Translations under genes and position numbers: made by a program
Assembly (NCBI GenBank): GCA_028289405.1
Contig: JANQPP010000071.1
Span: 110,006-174,005, forward strand
Reading direction: 5' to 3'
Source of the DNA: Pirellulales bacterium
Lineage (GTDB): Bacteria; Planctomycetota; Planctomycetia; Pirellulales; JANQPP01
DNA: 64,000 nucleotides
Part shown: piece by piece, positions 9,469 to 18,313 of the stretch
Layout of the letters: each line of letters starts with the position of its first letter
How positions within the stretch are numbered: the first letter of the stretch is position 1
Notes under the pieces: model-generated
What the model was told of the DNA's origin: nothing
What the model saw: the letters and a program-made list of their open reading frames with translations, nothing else
The model's database searches: none

Positions 9469-9588
9469 CACAGGAAGTGATGCTCAAAATGGCGACGTAA
9501 GTCGTTATTTTGCGAGCCGGGAGCAGCTTCGCTGTGACCCTGGCGAGGTTGAAAAACGTCACGAAGGCGTTTTTCAACGGACTGATAG
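9469..9588. repeat. Interspersed repeat, copy 1
   Basis: About 120 bp that align by eye with 49087-49219 in the same orientation: shared blocks include ATGATGCTC/GTGATGCTC, AAATGGCGA, CGAGCCG, GAGCAGCTT, AGGTTGAAAAACG and CACGAAGG. This copy ends in an 11-bp perfect inverted repeat (GTTGAAAAACG at 9548-9558 and CGTTTTTCAAC at 9568-9578). It is noncoding, sits upstream of the acyl-carrier-protein gene, and is probably a MITE-like or transposon-derived element. Confidence 0.7.
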
Positions 9589-9741
9589 ATACTGAGCTTC
9601 CGTTCTGCGCTTCGGCACTGCACCGCGTCCATGCGGTAGAAAAAAGCGGTTTCCCAACTTCTCAAGAATTTCCCACATGCCGGCAGCTGAACAGCTTTTT
9701 TCGATACATAATCTTTTCTCTTGGCTTTGAAGTGAATTTCA

Positions 9742-10050
9742 ATGGCAGATAATGAGCGCGTTCTCGGCGTCATTCGTGACGCCGTGGAAGAAATCAACTC
9801 CACCTTGCCGGAAGATCAACAACTGGAATTCAGTGAGGAGACGGCGCTCTTCGGGCCTAGCGGCGCGCTGGATAGCATGGGGCTGGTGAATTTCGTAGTC
9901 GCCGTGGAACAAGGCTTGGAGGAAGAGTTCGGCGTCAGCGTCGTGCTGGCGGATGAAAAGGCCATGTCCCGCCGCACGAGCCCCTTCCGCACCGTTGGCT
10001 CGCTCAAGGATTACATTCATACGCTGCTAGAGGAAAAGCAACATGTCTAA
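9742..10050 (+). CDS. Acyl carrier protein-like
   Basis: A 102-residue acidic protein with the phosphopantetheine attachment motif GALDSMGLVNFV (serine near residue 36), longer than the usual 75-90-residue ACP. It should carry acyl groups as thioesters. Its 3' end overlaps the following reductase gene by 8 bp, and it heads a four-gene cassette of ACP, short-chain reductase, AMP-ligase and acyltransferase. ACPs in such cassettes serve modification of surface sugars or secondary metabolites, not bulk fatty-acid synthesis; that role is inferred. Confidence 0.85.
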   Translation: MADNERVLGVIRDAVEEINSTLPEDQQLEFSEETALFGPSGALDSMGLVNFVVAVEQGLEEEFGVSVVLADEKAMSRRTSPFRTVGSLKDYIHTLLEEKQHV

Positions 10051-10747
10051 TCTTCCCGTGATGGTGGTCACGGGCGCCCGCAAGGGGATTGGACGTTACC
10101 TCTGCGAATATTACCTCGAGCGTGGCTACCAGGTGGCCGGCTGCAGCCGTGGCACTTCCGACTTGCAGTCGGACCGTTATGAGCACTTCGAAGTGGACGT
10201 CGCGGACGAGCAGGCGGTCAAGACCATGTTTTCCGCGCTGCGGCGGCGGCACGGTGGCATTCAAGCTTTGCTGAACAACGCGGGCATCGCCTCCATGAAC
10301 CATGTGCTCACCACACCCATGAAGACCGTGCGTTCGATCTTCGACACGAATTTCGTGGGAACTTTTCTGTGTTGCCGGGAAGCCGCGAAGGTCATGGTCC
10401 GGCAAAGCCACCCGCGGATCGTGAATTTCGCCACCGTGGCCACACCTTTGCAACTCGAGGGTGAGGCCATTTACGCGGCTTCCAAAGCGGCCGTGGTTTC
10501 CCTCACCGAGATTTTGGCCCGGGAATTGGCTCCGCTGGGGATCACGGCCAACGCCCTCGGGCCGACTCCCGTGCCTACCGATCTCATTCGGTCCGTTCCC
10601 CAGGAAAAGATGGACCGCTTGTTGGACCGCCAGGCCATTCGCCGCTTTGGTGAGTTTCGCGACATTTCCAACGTGATCGATTTCTTCCTGCGGTCGGAAA
10701 GCGACTTCGTCACGGGCCAAACCATCTATCTGGGCGGCGTGTCATGA
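10043..10747 (+). CDS. Short-chain dehydrogenase/reductase, FabG-like
   Basis: An NAD(P)-dependent reductase of 234 residues. The Rossmann glycine motif is TGARKGIGRYL, NNAG is present at about residue 75, and the active-site YAASK is at about 153-157. The position 13 residues before the tyrosine, normally serine, is threonine (NFATVAT). The C-terminal FVTGQTIYLGGVS matches the usual FabG ending. In context it probably reduces a 3-ketoacyl group carried on the neighbouring ACP. It overlaps ACP by 8 bp and the ligase by 4 bp (ATGA). Confidence 0.87.
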   Translation: MSNLPVMVVTGARKGIGRYLCEYYLERGYQVAGCSRGTSDLQSDRYEHFEVDVADEQAVKTMFSALRRRHGGIQALLNNAGIASMNHVLTTPMKTVRSIFDTNFVGTFLCCREAAKVMVRQSHPRIVNFATVATPLQLEGEAIYAASKAAVVSLTEILARELAPLGITANALGPTPVPTDLIRSVPQEKMDRLLDRQAIRRFGEFRDISNVIDFFLRSESDFVTGQTIYLGGVS

Positions 10748-12150
10748 CACCGCTTGAGCGGCTGGAGCAGGTTTTTCAAGAACATGCCGGGGATGAGGCG
10801 CTCGTTTGGCGAGACCGCGCCTACCGGTTCGGCGAACTGGCTGAATTGGCTGATGATGTAGCGGAGGAGTTAGAGCGGTCCGGAATTACTCCTGGAAGTG
10901 TAGCCGCTCTGGAGGCCGATTTTTCTCCCAGCGGGATTGCCGCGCTCATCGCATTGCTACGGCGGGCGGCGATCGTCGTCCCTTGGGCTGGTACTCAACC
11001 CACGGTACGGGAGAAGGCCCTACGGGTCGCGCAAGCCGAATGGATCGTTTCCTGCCAGGATGACGGTTCCGTGAAGTGCGTGGAAACTTCCCAAACCGCT
11101 GATCACGATCTATATCAAAAGCTACGCAGCCAGCGGCATCCCGGCATCGTGCTTTTTTCCTCCGGTTCGACCGGTGAACCGAAGGCCACCGTGCATGACG
11201 CAGCGTGTCTGCTCGACAAATTCCGCAAGCCGTTTTCCGCTCCGAGGACGGCCGCCTTTTTGCTGTTTGATCACATCGGCGGCTTGGATGTTCTGTTTTT
11301 TGGGCTGTTCGGACACGGCTGTCTGATCACGGTGGAAGACCGTTCGCCCGGGGCAGTCCTGCGGGCGGTGGAGCGTCATCGTGGCGAGCTGCTGCCGGCC
11401 TCCCCCACGTTTCTGCATCTGATGCTGATGGGAGGTTATCACGAGCAGTACGACCTGACTTCGCTCAAAACGATCGCCTACGGTACCGAGCCAATGCCCG
11501 ACACCACGCTGTCACAGCTCAGCGCAGCTCTGCCCCATGTGCGGCTCGTGCAGACATATGGCCTCTCGGAATTGGGAGCCTTGCGGACGCAGTCCAGGGA
11601 TTCCCAGTCGACCTGGGTCAAAATCAAGGGTGAGGGCGTGGACTGGCGGGTCGTGGACGGTATGTTGCAACTCAAAACCCCCACCGCGATGCTGGGATAC
11701 CTCAATGCCCCCAGCCCCTTCACGGAGGACGGTTGGTACATGACCGGAGACCGCGTCGAGATCGAGGGCGACTATCTGCGGATCCTGGGAAGGGAATCCG
11801 AAATCATCAACGTGGGCGGGGAAAAGGTCTATCCGGCGGAAGTGGAAAACGTGCTCTTGCAAGTGGAGGGCGTCGCCGAAGCCGTCGTGAGCGGCGAGCC
11901 CAATCCGATCACGGGAAAGATCGTGGTGGCCCGGATCCGCCCCAGCGGCCTAGATTTCGATGCCAAGGAACTGCGGCAGCGGATCAAGCGGCATTGCCGT
12001 GAGCATTTAGAAGCATTCAAAATACCGGTACGGATCACCTTCGACGACGAAGCCCAACACGGCGCCCGGTTCAAAAAAATCCGGGCTGCGTCAAACAACT
12101 CCAATGCTGAAGAAGCAGATTTACCAGTGGAGAAATCCGCTCCGCCCTGA
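10744..12150 (+). CDS. AMP-dependent acyl synthetase/ligase
   Basis: A 468-residue acyl-adenylating enzyme that activates a carboxylic acid with ATP and passes it to CoA or the neighbouring ACP. Motifs in order: FSSGSTGEPKATV (P-loop A3), QTYGLSELG (A5), YMTGDRVEIEGDYLRILGR (A7/A8), GGEKVYPAEVE, and FKKIRA near the C-terminus holding the probable catalytic lysine. Its start overlaps the reductase stop by ATGA. The acid is unknown; the small size suggests a short acyl or hydroxyacyl substrate. Confidence 0.88.
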   Translation: MTPLERLEQVFQEHAGDEALVWRDRAYRFGELAELADDVAEELERSGITPGSVAALEADFSPSGIAALIALLRRAAIVVPWAGTQPTVREKALRVAQAEWIVSCQDDGSVKCVETSQTADHDLYQKLRSQRHPGIVLFSSGSTGEPKATVHDAACLLDKFRKPFSAPRTAAFLLFDHIGGLDVLFFGLFGHGCLITVEDRSPGAVLRAVERHRGELLPASPTFLHLMLMGGYHEQYDLTSLKTIAYGTEPMPDTTLSQLSAALPHVRLVQTYGLSELGALRTQSRDSQSTWVKIKGEGVDWRVVDGMLQLKTPTAMLGYLNAPSPFTEDGWYMTGDRVEIEGDYLRILGRESEIINVGGEKVYPAEVENVLLQVEGVAEAVVSGEPNPITGKIVVARIRPSGLDFDAKELRQRIKRHCREHLEAFKIPVRITFDDEAQHGARFKKIRAASNNSNAEEADLPVEKSAPP

Positions 12151-12203
12151 CTTCGTCGCAGAAATCGTTTCCTTCCGCTACCTCAACATCGCACGGAGTT
12201 CGC

Positions 12204-12872
12204 ATGCCTCGACGCTTGTGGATCATTGGTGCCGGCTCGTTTGGCCGCGAGGTCTTCGATTGGGCGACGCACATTCGCCAGCAAGATCCCCGCTGGGACA
12301 TCGCCGGATTTCTGGATGACAATCTGCATGCGCTGGAGGATCGTCCCTGCAACCTGAAACTCCAGGGGAGCATCGACACGTGTGACTTCACGGCGGACGA
12401 TTGTGCCGTCGTGGCGATTGCAAACACGGCCTTCCGCGCGGAAATCGTGCGACGGCTGGCGGGCCGCGTGGCCTTTGAAACGCTCATCCATCCGGCCGCC
12501 ACCGTCGGTTCCCACTCGACCTTGGGAGAGGGCTGCATTCTCTGTCCCCAGGCCGTGGTCACCACCAACGCTCGCCTTGGCGAACATGTGCACGCCAACC
12601 TGGCTTCCACGATCACGCATGACGTCACCGTGGGGCCGTTCGTCACGCTGAGCGATCATGTGGATCTCTGTGGCGGCGTGACGGTGGAAGAGGGCGCGTT
12701 CTTCGGTTCCCACGCATCGGTGACCCCAGGCAGGCATGTGGGCCGCGACGCGAAGGTCGGCGCCGGCGCCGTGGTGCTACAAGACGTACCCGCAGGCACG
12801 ACCGTGTTCGGCGTGCCCGCCCGAGTTTTCGCTCGACCCACCCCGCCCGAGGGAGAAGATCCCGTCGCCTAA
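12204..12872 (+). CDS. NeuD/PglD-like sugar O/N-acyltransferase
   Basis: A 222-residue left-handed beta-helix (hexapeptide repeat) acyltransferase. The N-terminal Rossmann-like domain starts LWIIGAGSFGREVFDWA, then hexapeptide turns run from about residue 95 to 205; TITHDVTVG contains the histidine expected as the catalytic base (as in PglD). The ending GVPARVFAR is typical. It would transfer an acyl group to an amino or hydroxyl group of a nucleotide-sugar. It closes the ACP-reductase-ligase cassette. Confidence 0.86.
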   Translation: MPRRLWIIGAGSFGREVFDWATHIRQQDPRWDIAGFLDDNLHALEDRPCNLKLQGSIDTCDFTADDCAVVAIANTAFRAEIVRRLAGRVAFETLIHPAATVGSHSTLGEGCILCPQAVVTTNARLGEHVHANLASTITHDVTVGPFVTLSDHVDLCGGVTVEEGAFFGSHASVTPGRHVGRDAKVGAGAVVLQDVPAGTTVFGVPARVFARPTPPEGEDPVA

Positions 12873-12878
12873 CCGCCG

Positions 12879-12933
12879 GTCGCATCGCTCTCAGGACCGT
12901 GGCATCACGTACCACTGATGGTCACGATGCGAC
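12879..12933. repeat. 9-bp inverted repeat after the acyl cassette
   Basis: GTCGCATCG (12879-12887) and CGATGCGAC (12925-12933) are perfect complements with a 37-nt spacer, starting 7 bp after the acyltransferase stop. It could be a weak transcription terminator; no T-run follows. Confidence 0.35.
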
Positions 12934-13152
12934 GTAGAGTGTTGATCCCGCGATGGTGCGCGCTAGCACGGCTCACGTCGTGATATGGAATTCGGTGCAT
13001 GGTACGTCGCGTTGGCGGTATCTGCCGAGTGAACAGCAATGCATGGAATTTTTACCTTTCACAAATTGTAGGTATTGTTGACCCATCCTGGTGTGAGGCC
13101 CATGATGGAAACGATCATTCGCTTTCCTCTCCGTCCTTTTTCGAGTCGAGAT

Positions 13153-16100
13153 ATGCGCAACTTCTGCTTCGCCATTTTCTGTCTCCTATTGACCAAGACC
13201 TCTGCTGCCTCCACATGGCAAGACGCGCTGCTGAAAGCCGATCCTGCGGAGACGGCCCGCGCTGCCAGAGAGCGCGGTGACGCCATACGCGGGGCCATCG
13301 TGTTCCATCAAGCCACGTTGGCCTGCTCCCGCTGCCATGCCGTCGGCGGAGCGGAACGCACGCTGGGACCGGATTTGGCACGAATCGACGCGAAGACCAG
13401 CGACGCCCAACTGGTCGAGTCAGTCCTCTTCCCTTCCAAGGCGATTCGCGAAGGCTACCAGACGTGGCAGGTGGAAACCGTTGGTGGCGAAGTCTTGCAA
13501 GGATTGCTCGCCGAGGAAAAAGAGGGCGGAATCGTCCTCCGGGACGCCGCGCAAGATGGCGCGACGGTCACGCTGCGGGCGGACCAGATTGCTACCAAGC
13601 AGCCGTCGCCGTTGTCGCTGATGCCGGAGGGGCAAATACACCAACTCGCTAGCCGGCAGCAGTTCCTTGATCTGCTACGTTACCTGTTGGAATTGCGGGA
13701 TGGCGGACCAGCCCGGGCCAAGGAATTCCAGCCGCCGCCGGAAATGTACGCCTTCCGGCTGCCCGAATATGAGAACCGCATCGATCACGCCGGCTTGATC
13801 TCTACCTGGGACGAGGAGAGTTTCGAGCGGGGCGAGGCGATGTATCTACGTGTGTGCGCTAACTGCCATGGCACGCACGGCAAACCCGGCTCGCTTCCCA
13901 CGTCGCTGAAATTCGCGTCCGACAAATTCAAGAATGGCAGCGATCCGTACGCCATGTATCAGACGCTCACGCATGGCTTCGGCAAAATGCTCCCGCAAAC
14001 CTGGATGGTTCCCCAGCAAAAATATGACGTCATCCATTACATTCGCGAGGCCTATCTGCGGGAACACAATTCGAGCCAATTCGTGCCGGCCGACGCCGCC
14101 TATTTAGCCAACCTGCCAAAGGGGGATACCTTCGGGCCACCACCTTCGCGGCTCCGCCCGTGGGTAGCCATGGATTATGGGCCGAGCCTGATCAATACCT
14201 ACGAGGTTGGAAACAACGCGACGAATTTCGCCTACAAAGGGATCGCCGCGCGGCTCGACGCGGGGCCAGGGGGGGTGTCTCGCGGCAACGCTTGGCAAGT
14301 CTTCGACCACGACACGCTGCGCATGGCCGCCGGCTGGACAGGCGAAGAGTTTATCGATTGGAACGGCATCCATTTCAATGGCCGGCACCAGGTGCATCCC
14401 CGTGTGCAGGGCCAAGTCTTCTTCGTGCAGCGCACCGGCCCCGGCTGGGCACATCCGGAGAGCGGTACGTGGGAGGATCCTCGTCTGCGAGGGCGAGATG
14501 GCCGCCCCTACGGACCGCTGCCATGCGGCTGGGCCCATTTGAAAGGTATCTACCATCATGGCGCGCGGACGATCGTGCGTTACACCGTGGGTCGTGCCGA
14601 AGTCTTGGAATCACCCGGCTATACGTCCCTGCCCGGCGGACCTGTCTTTTGGCGATCGATCAACATCGGTCCACGCTCACGCGAACTGGTGATGCTGGTG
14701 GGACAGCATCCGTTCGGTGCTTCGCATTGGCAGACCTGGCAATCAGGCAGCCAATCGGAACTGCCGGTTTCTCTCCTGAAACCCGAAGAGACTAACGACG
14801 AAGACCACGAAGAAGAGATCGAGTACCAAGACGACCCTGATGATGAAAATGATGAGGAGAACGACGACGAGGAAGAAGACGAAGAATCAGAACGTGAAAC
14901 GGCAACCACTTTCTGGGAAGGAAACTTGCTGGCTGGCGTGGCGACCGAGAACGCTTCCGGTTTCCGCTGGCAGCACGACGGAGAAAGTCTGCGGTTAACC
15001 ATCCCCGCTGGCGATGAGCCGCTCCGCTTCACCATATGGCTCGCGCCGCTCGCCGAAGACATGCCCCTCGAAGATCGCGCGGCTGCAATTCGGGAGCATG
15101 CCCCCGTAGAAGATCTGAAGCAGTACACGCAGGGCGGACCGCCCCGCTGGACGGAAGAGGTCACGACGAATGCTATTGTCGGTGCGGAGGATGGCCCCTT
15201 CGCCGTGGACATCCTTACCCCGCCCGACCCCAACCCTTGGTTGGCCCAAACCCGGCTCACTGGTTTTGATTTCTATCCCGACGGGGACACGGCGGCGGTC
15301 TGCGCTTGGGACGGAGACGTATGGCTGGTGCGCGGCTTGGGGGCGCTGCTAGCCCAAACCTCAGCGACCGCTACTAGCACGCCGGTGCAACTCCGCTGGC
15401 GGCGGATCGCCTCCGGTTTGTTTCAACCTCTCGGGCTGAAGATCATTGACGGGCAAATCTTCGTCACCTGCCGGGACCAGATCACGATCTTGCGGGACCT
15501 CAACGACGACGGTGAAACCGACTTCTACGAAAACTTCAACAACGACCATCAGGTCACCGACCACTTCCATGAGTTCGCCATGGGGGCGCAGATCGATGCT
15601 AAAGGGAATTACTACTATGCCAAATCGGCCCGGCACGCGCTTACGGCCCTGGTGCCGCACCATGGGACGCTGCTCCGCGTCAGCCCCGACGGCGAGCGCA
15701 CCGAGATTTTGGCGAACGGCTTTCGCGCTGCCAACGGGGTCTGTCTCAACCAGGACGGCACGTTCATCGTCACCGACCAGGAGGGGCACTGGAACCCCAA
15801 GAATCGCATCAATTGGGTCCGAGAGGGGGGCTTTTACGGCAACATGTTCGGCTACCATGACGTGACCGATTCCTCGGACGACGCCATGGAGCAGCCGCTC
15901 TGCTGGATCACGAACGACTTCGACCGCTCGCCAGCCGAGTTGTTGTGGGTGCCCCGCGGTGCATGGGGACCGCTAGAAGGCCGGCTGTTGAACCTCTCCT
16001 ACGGCTACGGGCGGGCGTACATCGTGCCGCACGAGAAAATCGCTGGCCAAGTGCAAGGGGGCATGTGCGCCTTGCCGCTGCCCCGTTTTCCCACCGGCAT

Positions 16101-16551
16101 CATGCGGGGACGCTTCCATCCTGACGACCGTCAGCTTTATACCTGTGGCATGTTCGCCTGGGGGGGAGACCAGCAGCAGCCGGGCGGGTTCTATCGCATC
16201 CGCTACACGGGCCAGCCGGTGTTCTTGCCAGTGGAACTGCATGCCCGAAAGACCGGCATGGCAGTCACCTTCTCCGGCGAACTGGCCTTGGACGCAGCTG
16301 AAAATCCCGAGAACTACACGGTTCGCGTTTGGTCGCTGCGGCGCAGCAGGAATTACGGCTCCAAACACTACAACGAACAGGACTTGGACATCACAAGTGC
16401 CACGCTTTCAGCGGACCGCCGCACGGTCTCCCTGGAAGTTCCGGAGATCGCTCCCACTTGGTGCATGGAGATTCGCTACCGCCTGGAGGGTGGCGGTGGC
16501 GAACCGTTCTCCGGCACGATCCACAACTCGATCCACGTACTGGGCGAGTGA
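13153..16551 (+). CDS. Large secreted two-heme c-type cytochrome with beta-propeller
   Basis: An exported planctomycete protein of about 1132 residues. A signal peptide (MRNFCFAIFCLLL...SAAS) is followed by a cytochrome c domain with CSRCH (58-62), a second with CANCH (235-239), a middle region resembling planctomycete domains often annotated DUF6797, and a C-terminal NHL/sorbosone-dehydrogenase-like propeller (FVTCRDQITILRDLNDDGE; ANGVCLNQDGTFIVTDQEGH). Residues 545-582 form an extreme acidic tract (27 Asp/Glu in 38). Upstream ATGs at 13102/13105 would lengthen the signal peptide. It is probably a periplasmic electron-transfer or sugar-oxidising protein; the substrate is unknown. Confidence 0.85.
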   Translation: MRNFCFAIFCLLLTKTSAASTWQDALLKADPAETARAARERGDAIRGAIVFHQATLACSRCHAVGGAERTLGPDLARIDAKTSDAQLVESVLFPSKAIREGYQTWQVETVGGEVLQGLLAEEKEGGIVLRDAAQDGATVTLRADQIATKQPSPLSLMPEGQIHQLASRQQFLDLLRYLLELRDGGPARAKEFQPPPEMYAFRLPEYENRIDHAGLISTWDEESFERGEAMYLRVCANCHGTHGKPGSLPTSLKFASDKFKNGSDPYAMYQTLTHGFGKMLPQTWMVPQQKYDVIHYIREAYLREHNSSQFVPADAAYLANLPKGDTFGPPPSRLRPWVAMDYGPSLINTYEVGNNATNFAYKGIAARLDAGPGGVSRGNAWQVFDHDTLRMAAGWTGEEFIDWNGIHFNGRHQVHPRVQGQVFFVQRTGPGWAHPESGTWEDPRLRGRDGRPYGPLPCGWAHLKGIYHHGARTIVRYTVGRAEVLESPGYTSLPGGPVFWRSINIGPRSRELVMLVGQHPFGASHWQTWQSGSQSELPVSLLKPEETNDEDHEEEIEYQDDPDDENDEENDDEEEDEESERETATTFWEGNLLAGVATENASGFRWQHDGESLRLTIPAGDEPLRFTIWLAPLAEDMPLEDRAAAIREHAPVEDLKQYTQGGPPRWTEEVTTNAIVGAEDGPFAVDILTPPDPNPWLAQTRLTGFDFYPDGDTAAVCAWDGDVWLVRGLGALLAQTSATATSTPVQLRWRRIASGLFQPLGLKIIDGQIFVTCRDQITILRDLNDDGETDFYENFNNDHQVTDHFHEFAMGAQIDAKGNYYYAKSARHALTALVPHHGTLLRVSPDGERTEILANGFRAANGVCLNQDGTFIVTDQEGHWNPKNRINWVREGGFYGNMFGYHDVTDSSDDAMEQPLCWITNDFDRSPAELLWVPRGAWGPLEGRLLNLSYGYGRAYIVPHEKIAGQVQGGMCALPLPRFPTGIMRGRFHPDDRQLYTCGMFAWGGDQQQPGGFYRIRYTGQPVFLPVELHARKTGMAVTFSGELALDAAENPENYTVRVWSLRRSRNYGSKHYNEQDLDITSATLSADRRTVSLEVPEIAPTWCMEIRYRLEGGGGEPFSGTIHNSIHVLGE

Positions 16552-16654
16552 TTTAAGGCCAATGGACGCTCTGTTTCGCAGATGCCGTGAGGTTTCGTCC
16601 TCAAGCTCCAAGGTAATAGACGAGGTTTGGCGTATTGAATTGCAAACGGGCCAC

Positions 16655-17143
16655 TTAACCTGCCAGCACCTCATCGAGCCTTTGGTAGCTCATTTCCATG
16701 CCGTCGGTCATGCCGGTGGCTAGTGCCGCATCGCGGTCTTCCTGTGAAGCGTACTGGATCAAGGTCAGCACGGCCGTCACGTCGCCCTGTTCCGAGAAGG
16801 TGGTCGTGACCAGAGCCCCTTTCTCGCCCATGCTCTCATCCAGATCTCCCGTGTCGAAAATCTCGGTATGCACGATCTTGGCCGCCGGCTCGACTTCCCG
16901 GAATTCACCATGGAAGCCGAACTCCTGGCCGTCTTCGTCACTCCGCCACCGCCAACGGTATTGGCCTCCGACGCGGACATCCATCTCGCACACCGGCATC
17001 GACCAGCCCGGAGGGCCGAGCATCCAACGACGGATTAGTTCAGGCTCCGTGTAGGCCCGCCAAACCAGCTCCGCCGGAGAATCGAAACTCCGCTGGACCT
17101 GCACTTCGGTGTCCGAGGGTGTGCTAACTTCGCCGGGCTTCAT
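16655..17143 (-). CDS. SRPBCC (AHSA1-like) family protein
   Basis: A 162-residue soluble protein of the START/AHSA1 fold. It begins VQVQRSFDSPAELVWRAYTEPELIRRWMLGPPGW, the standard signature, and ends with the WxxxLxxLxxxL-like helix (MEMSYQRLDEVLAG). ATG at 17143 overlaps the arsR-like stop by ATGA, so the pair is one transcript. SRPBCC proteins bind hydrophobic ligands; in arsR-SRPBCC pairs the physiological ligand is usually unknown. Confidence 0.87.
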   Translation of the reverse strand: MKPGEVSTPSDTEVQVQRSFDSPAELVWRAYTEPELIRRWMLGPPGWSMPVCEMDVRVGGQYRWRWRSDEDGQEFGFHGEFREVEPAAKIVHTEIFDTGDLDESMGEKGALVTTTFSEQGDVTAVLTLIQYASQEDRDAALATGMTDGMEMSYQRLDEVLAG

Positions 17144-17478
17144 TTGGTTTTTCCTTTCTGGGCGTTTTTCAGCTCCGACAATAGCGCGTCGAGCCGTTGG
17201 AAATTGCCTTCCCAAACTTCTTGAACTTGTGCGAGCCAGGCATTGATCTCTTTCAACCGGTCAGGCCGCAACTGGCAGGGGCGGGCTTGCGCGACTCGGG
17301 TCCGCGAGACCAGCCCGACCGACTCCAGCACCTTCAAGTGCGAAGAGATCGTCGGCTGCGTCAAATCAAACTGGTCCACCAGCTCCGAAACGGTGGCCTC
17401 GCCTCGGGCTAAATGCACCACGATGCCCCGCCGAGTGGGGTCCGCGAGCGCGGCGAATGTCTGGTCCAACTGCTCCAT
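17140..17478 (-). CDS. ArsR-family winged-helix regulator
   Basis: A 112-residue DNA-binding repressor. The start MEQLDQTFAALADPTRRGIV is the typical ArsR N-terminus; the recognition helix region is LTQPTISSHLKVLESVGLVSR. The CxC metal motif of true ArsR/SmtB sensors is absent, so it probably senses another signal. It is co-transcribed with the SRPBCC gene, the commonest arrangement for this subgroup. A perfect 26-bp palindrome lies 7 bp upstream of its ATG and very likely is its operator. Confidence 0.9.
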   Translation of the reverse strand: MEQLDQTFAALADPTRRGIVVHLARGEATVSELVDQFDLTQPTISSHLKVLESVGLVSRTRVAQARPCQLRPDRLKEINAWLAQVQEVWEGNFQRLDALLSELKNAQKGKTK

Positions 17479-17485
17479 GTGAATA

Positions 17486-17511
17486 GATTATCATCTATAT
17501 AGATGATAATC
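17486..17511. promoter_or_regulatory. Perfect 26-bp palindrome, candidate ArsR operator
   Basis: The half-site is GATTATCATCTAT and the other half is its exact complement. It sits 7 bp before the ATG of the arsR-like gene. No Shine-Dalgarno fits between palindrome and ATG, and a GATAAT -10-like box overlaps the palindrome, so the transcript may be leaderless and autorepressed. Confidence 0.75.
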
Positions 17512-17667
17512 AATATAAAATCGAGAAGAGTGAGCTTGGATACCAAGAATTGCTGAAAAGAACGATACATTTAATGTATTTCGATAATTATATATTGCTT
17601 TGGGTGAACTCAGGGAGTACACTTCCATGGTCCAAACAAGCGGAAGCCCCTTTCCACGGATACGACC

Positions 17668-18222
17668 ATGCAAGTTCACGAATCCGAATTGAGAAAAATT
17701 GAACGCGTCAGCCAGATGCTGGAAATCCTCTTCAGCCTGGCATGGGTGGCCTCGGTGGCGCTCCCCATCGTTTACATCTGGCTGGCGGCGACGACGCCAA
17801 ATTCATCTGGCCCCTCGTTCTTTCGTGTTGAGCGGAGGTATCAATTGCAAGTGGACGAAGACGACTTGCGTGCGGGGCGGCTGACCGTGCGCGACAAAGT
17901 GGCGGCGGGAATCGGCGGCACGGCGGTGATGGGCGCCTTGGCTCTGGCCCTGTGGTATGCGATTCGCTTGATGCGGCAATTCAAAACGCACCAGGTCTTC
18001 ACCACGGCATCCGTGGAATTGGCGAAACGCGCGGCCAACGCGTATCTCGCGTGCCTTGTCGTCTTCGCGGCGGTGAATTGGAGTGCCGGAATCATGGCGG
18101 GTGGATTCCGGCTGGGCAGTGGAATGGTAACCCAACTTGTCAGCCTGGGACTGTGTTGGATGTTCGTGTGGATCTTACAAATTGGCACGACACTCTACGC
18201 CGAAAACGAACTCACCGTGTAA
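17668..18222 (+). CDS. DUF2975-like membrane protein
   Basis: A 184-residue protein with four predicted membrane segments (about 20-43, 88-108, 130-150, 155-175) and a central polar loop. Topology and the pairing with a small YozG-like helix-turn-helix gene match DUF2975 proteins. The pair is widely distributed in bacteria with unknown function; the regulator usually controls the membrane protein. It is divergent from the arsR-like gene across a 190-bp AT-rich region. Confidence 0.75.
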   Translation: MQVHESELRKIERVSQMLEILFSLAWVASVALPIVYIWLAATTPNSSGPSFFRVERRYQLQVDEDDLRAGRLTVRDKVAAGIGGTAVMGALALALWYAIRLMRQFKTHQVFTTASVELAKRAANAYLACLVVFAAVNWSAGIMAGGFRLGSGMVTQLVSLGLCWMFVWILQIGTTLYAENELTV

Positions 18223-18313
18223 TTCGTGTCGCACGGAAATACGGCGTCTGGAACATCGTGAATCACGAGTCGAAACAGCAAATTTCAGCTAGACGCGCGA
18301 TAGGAATAGGGCG

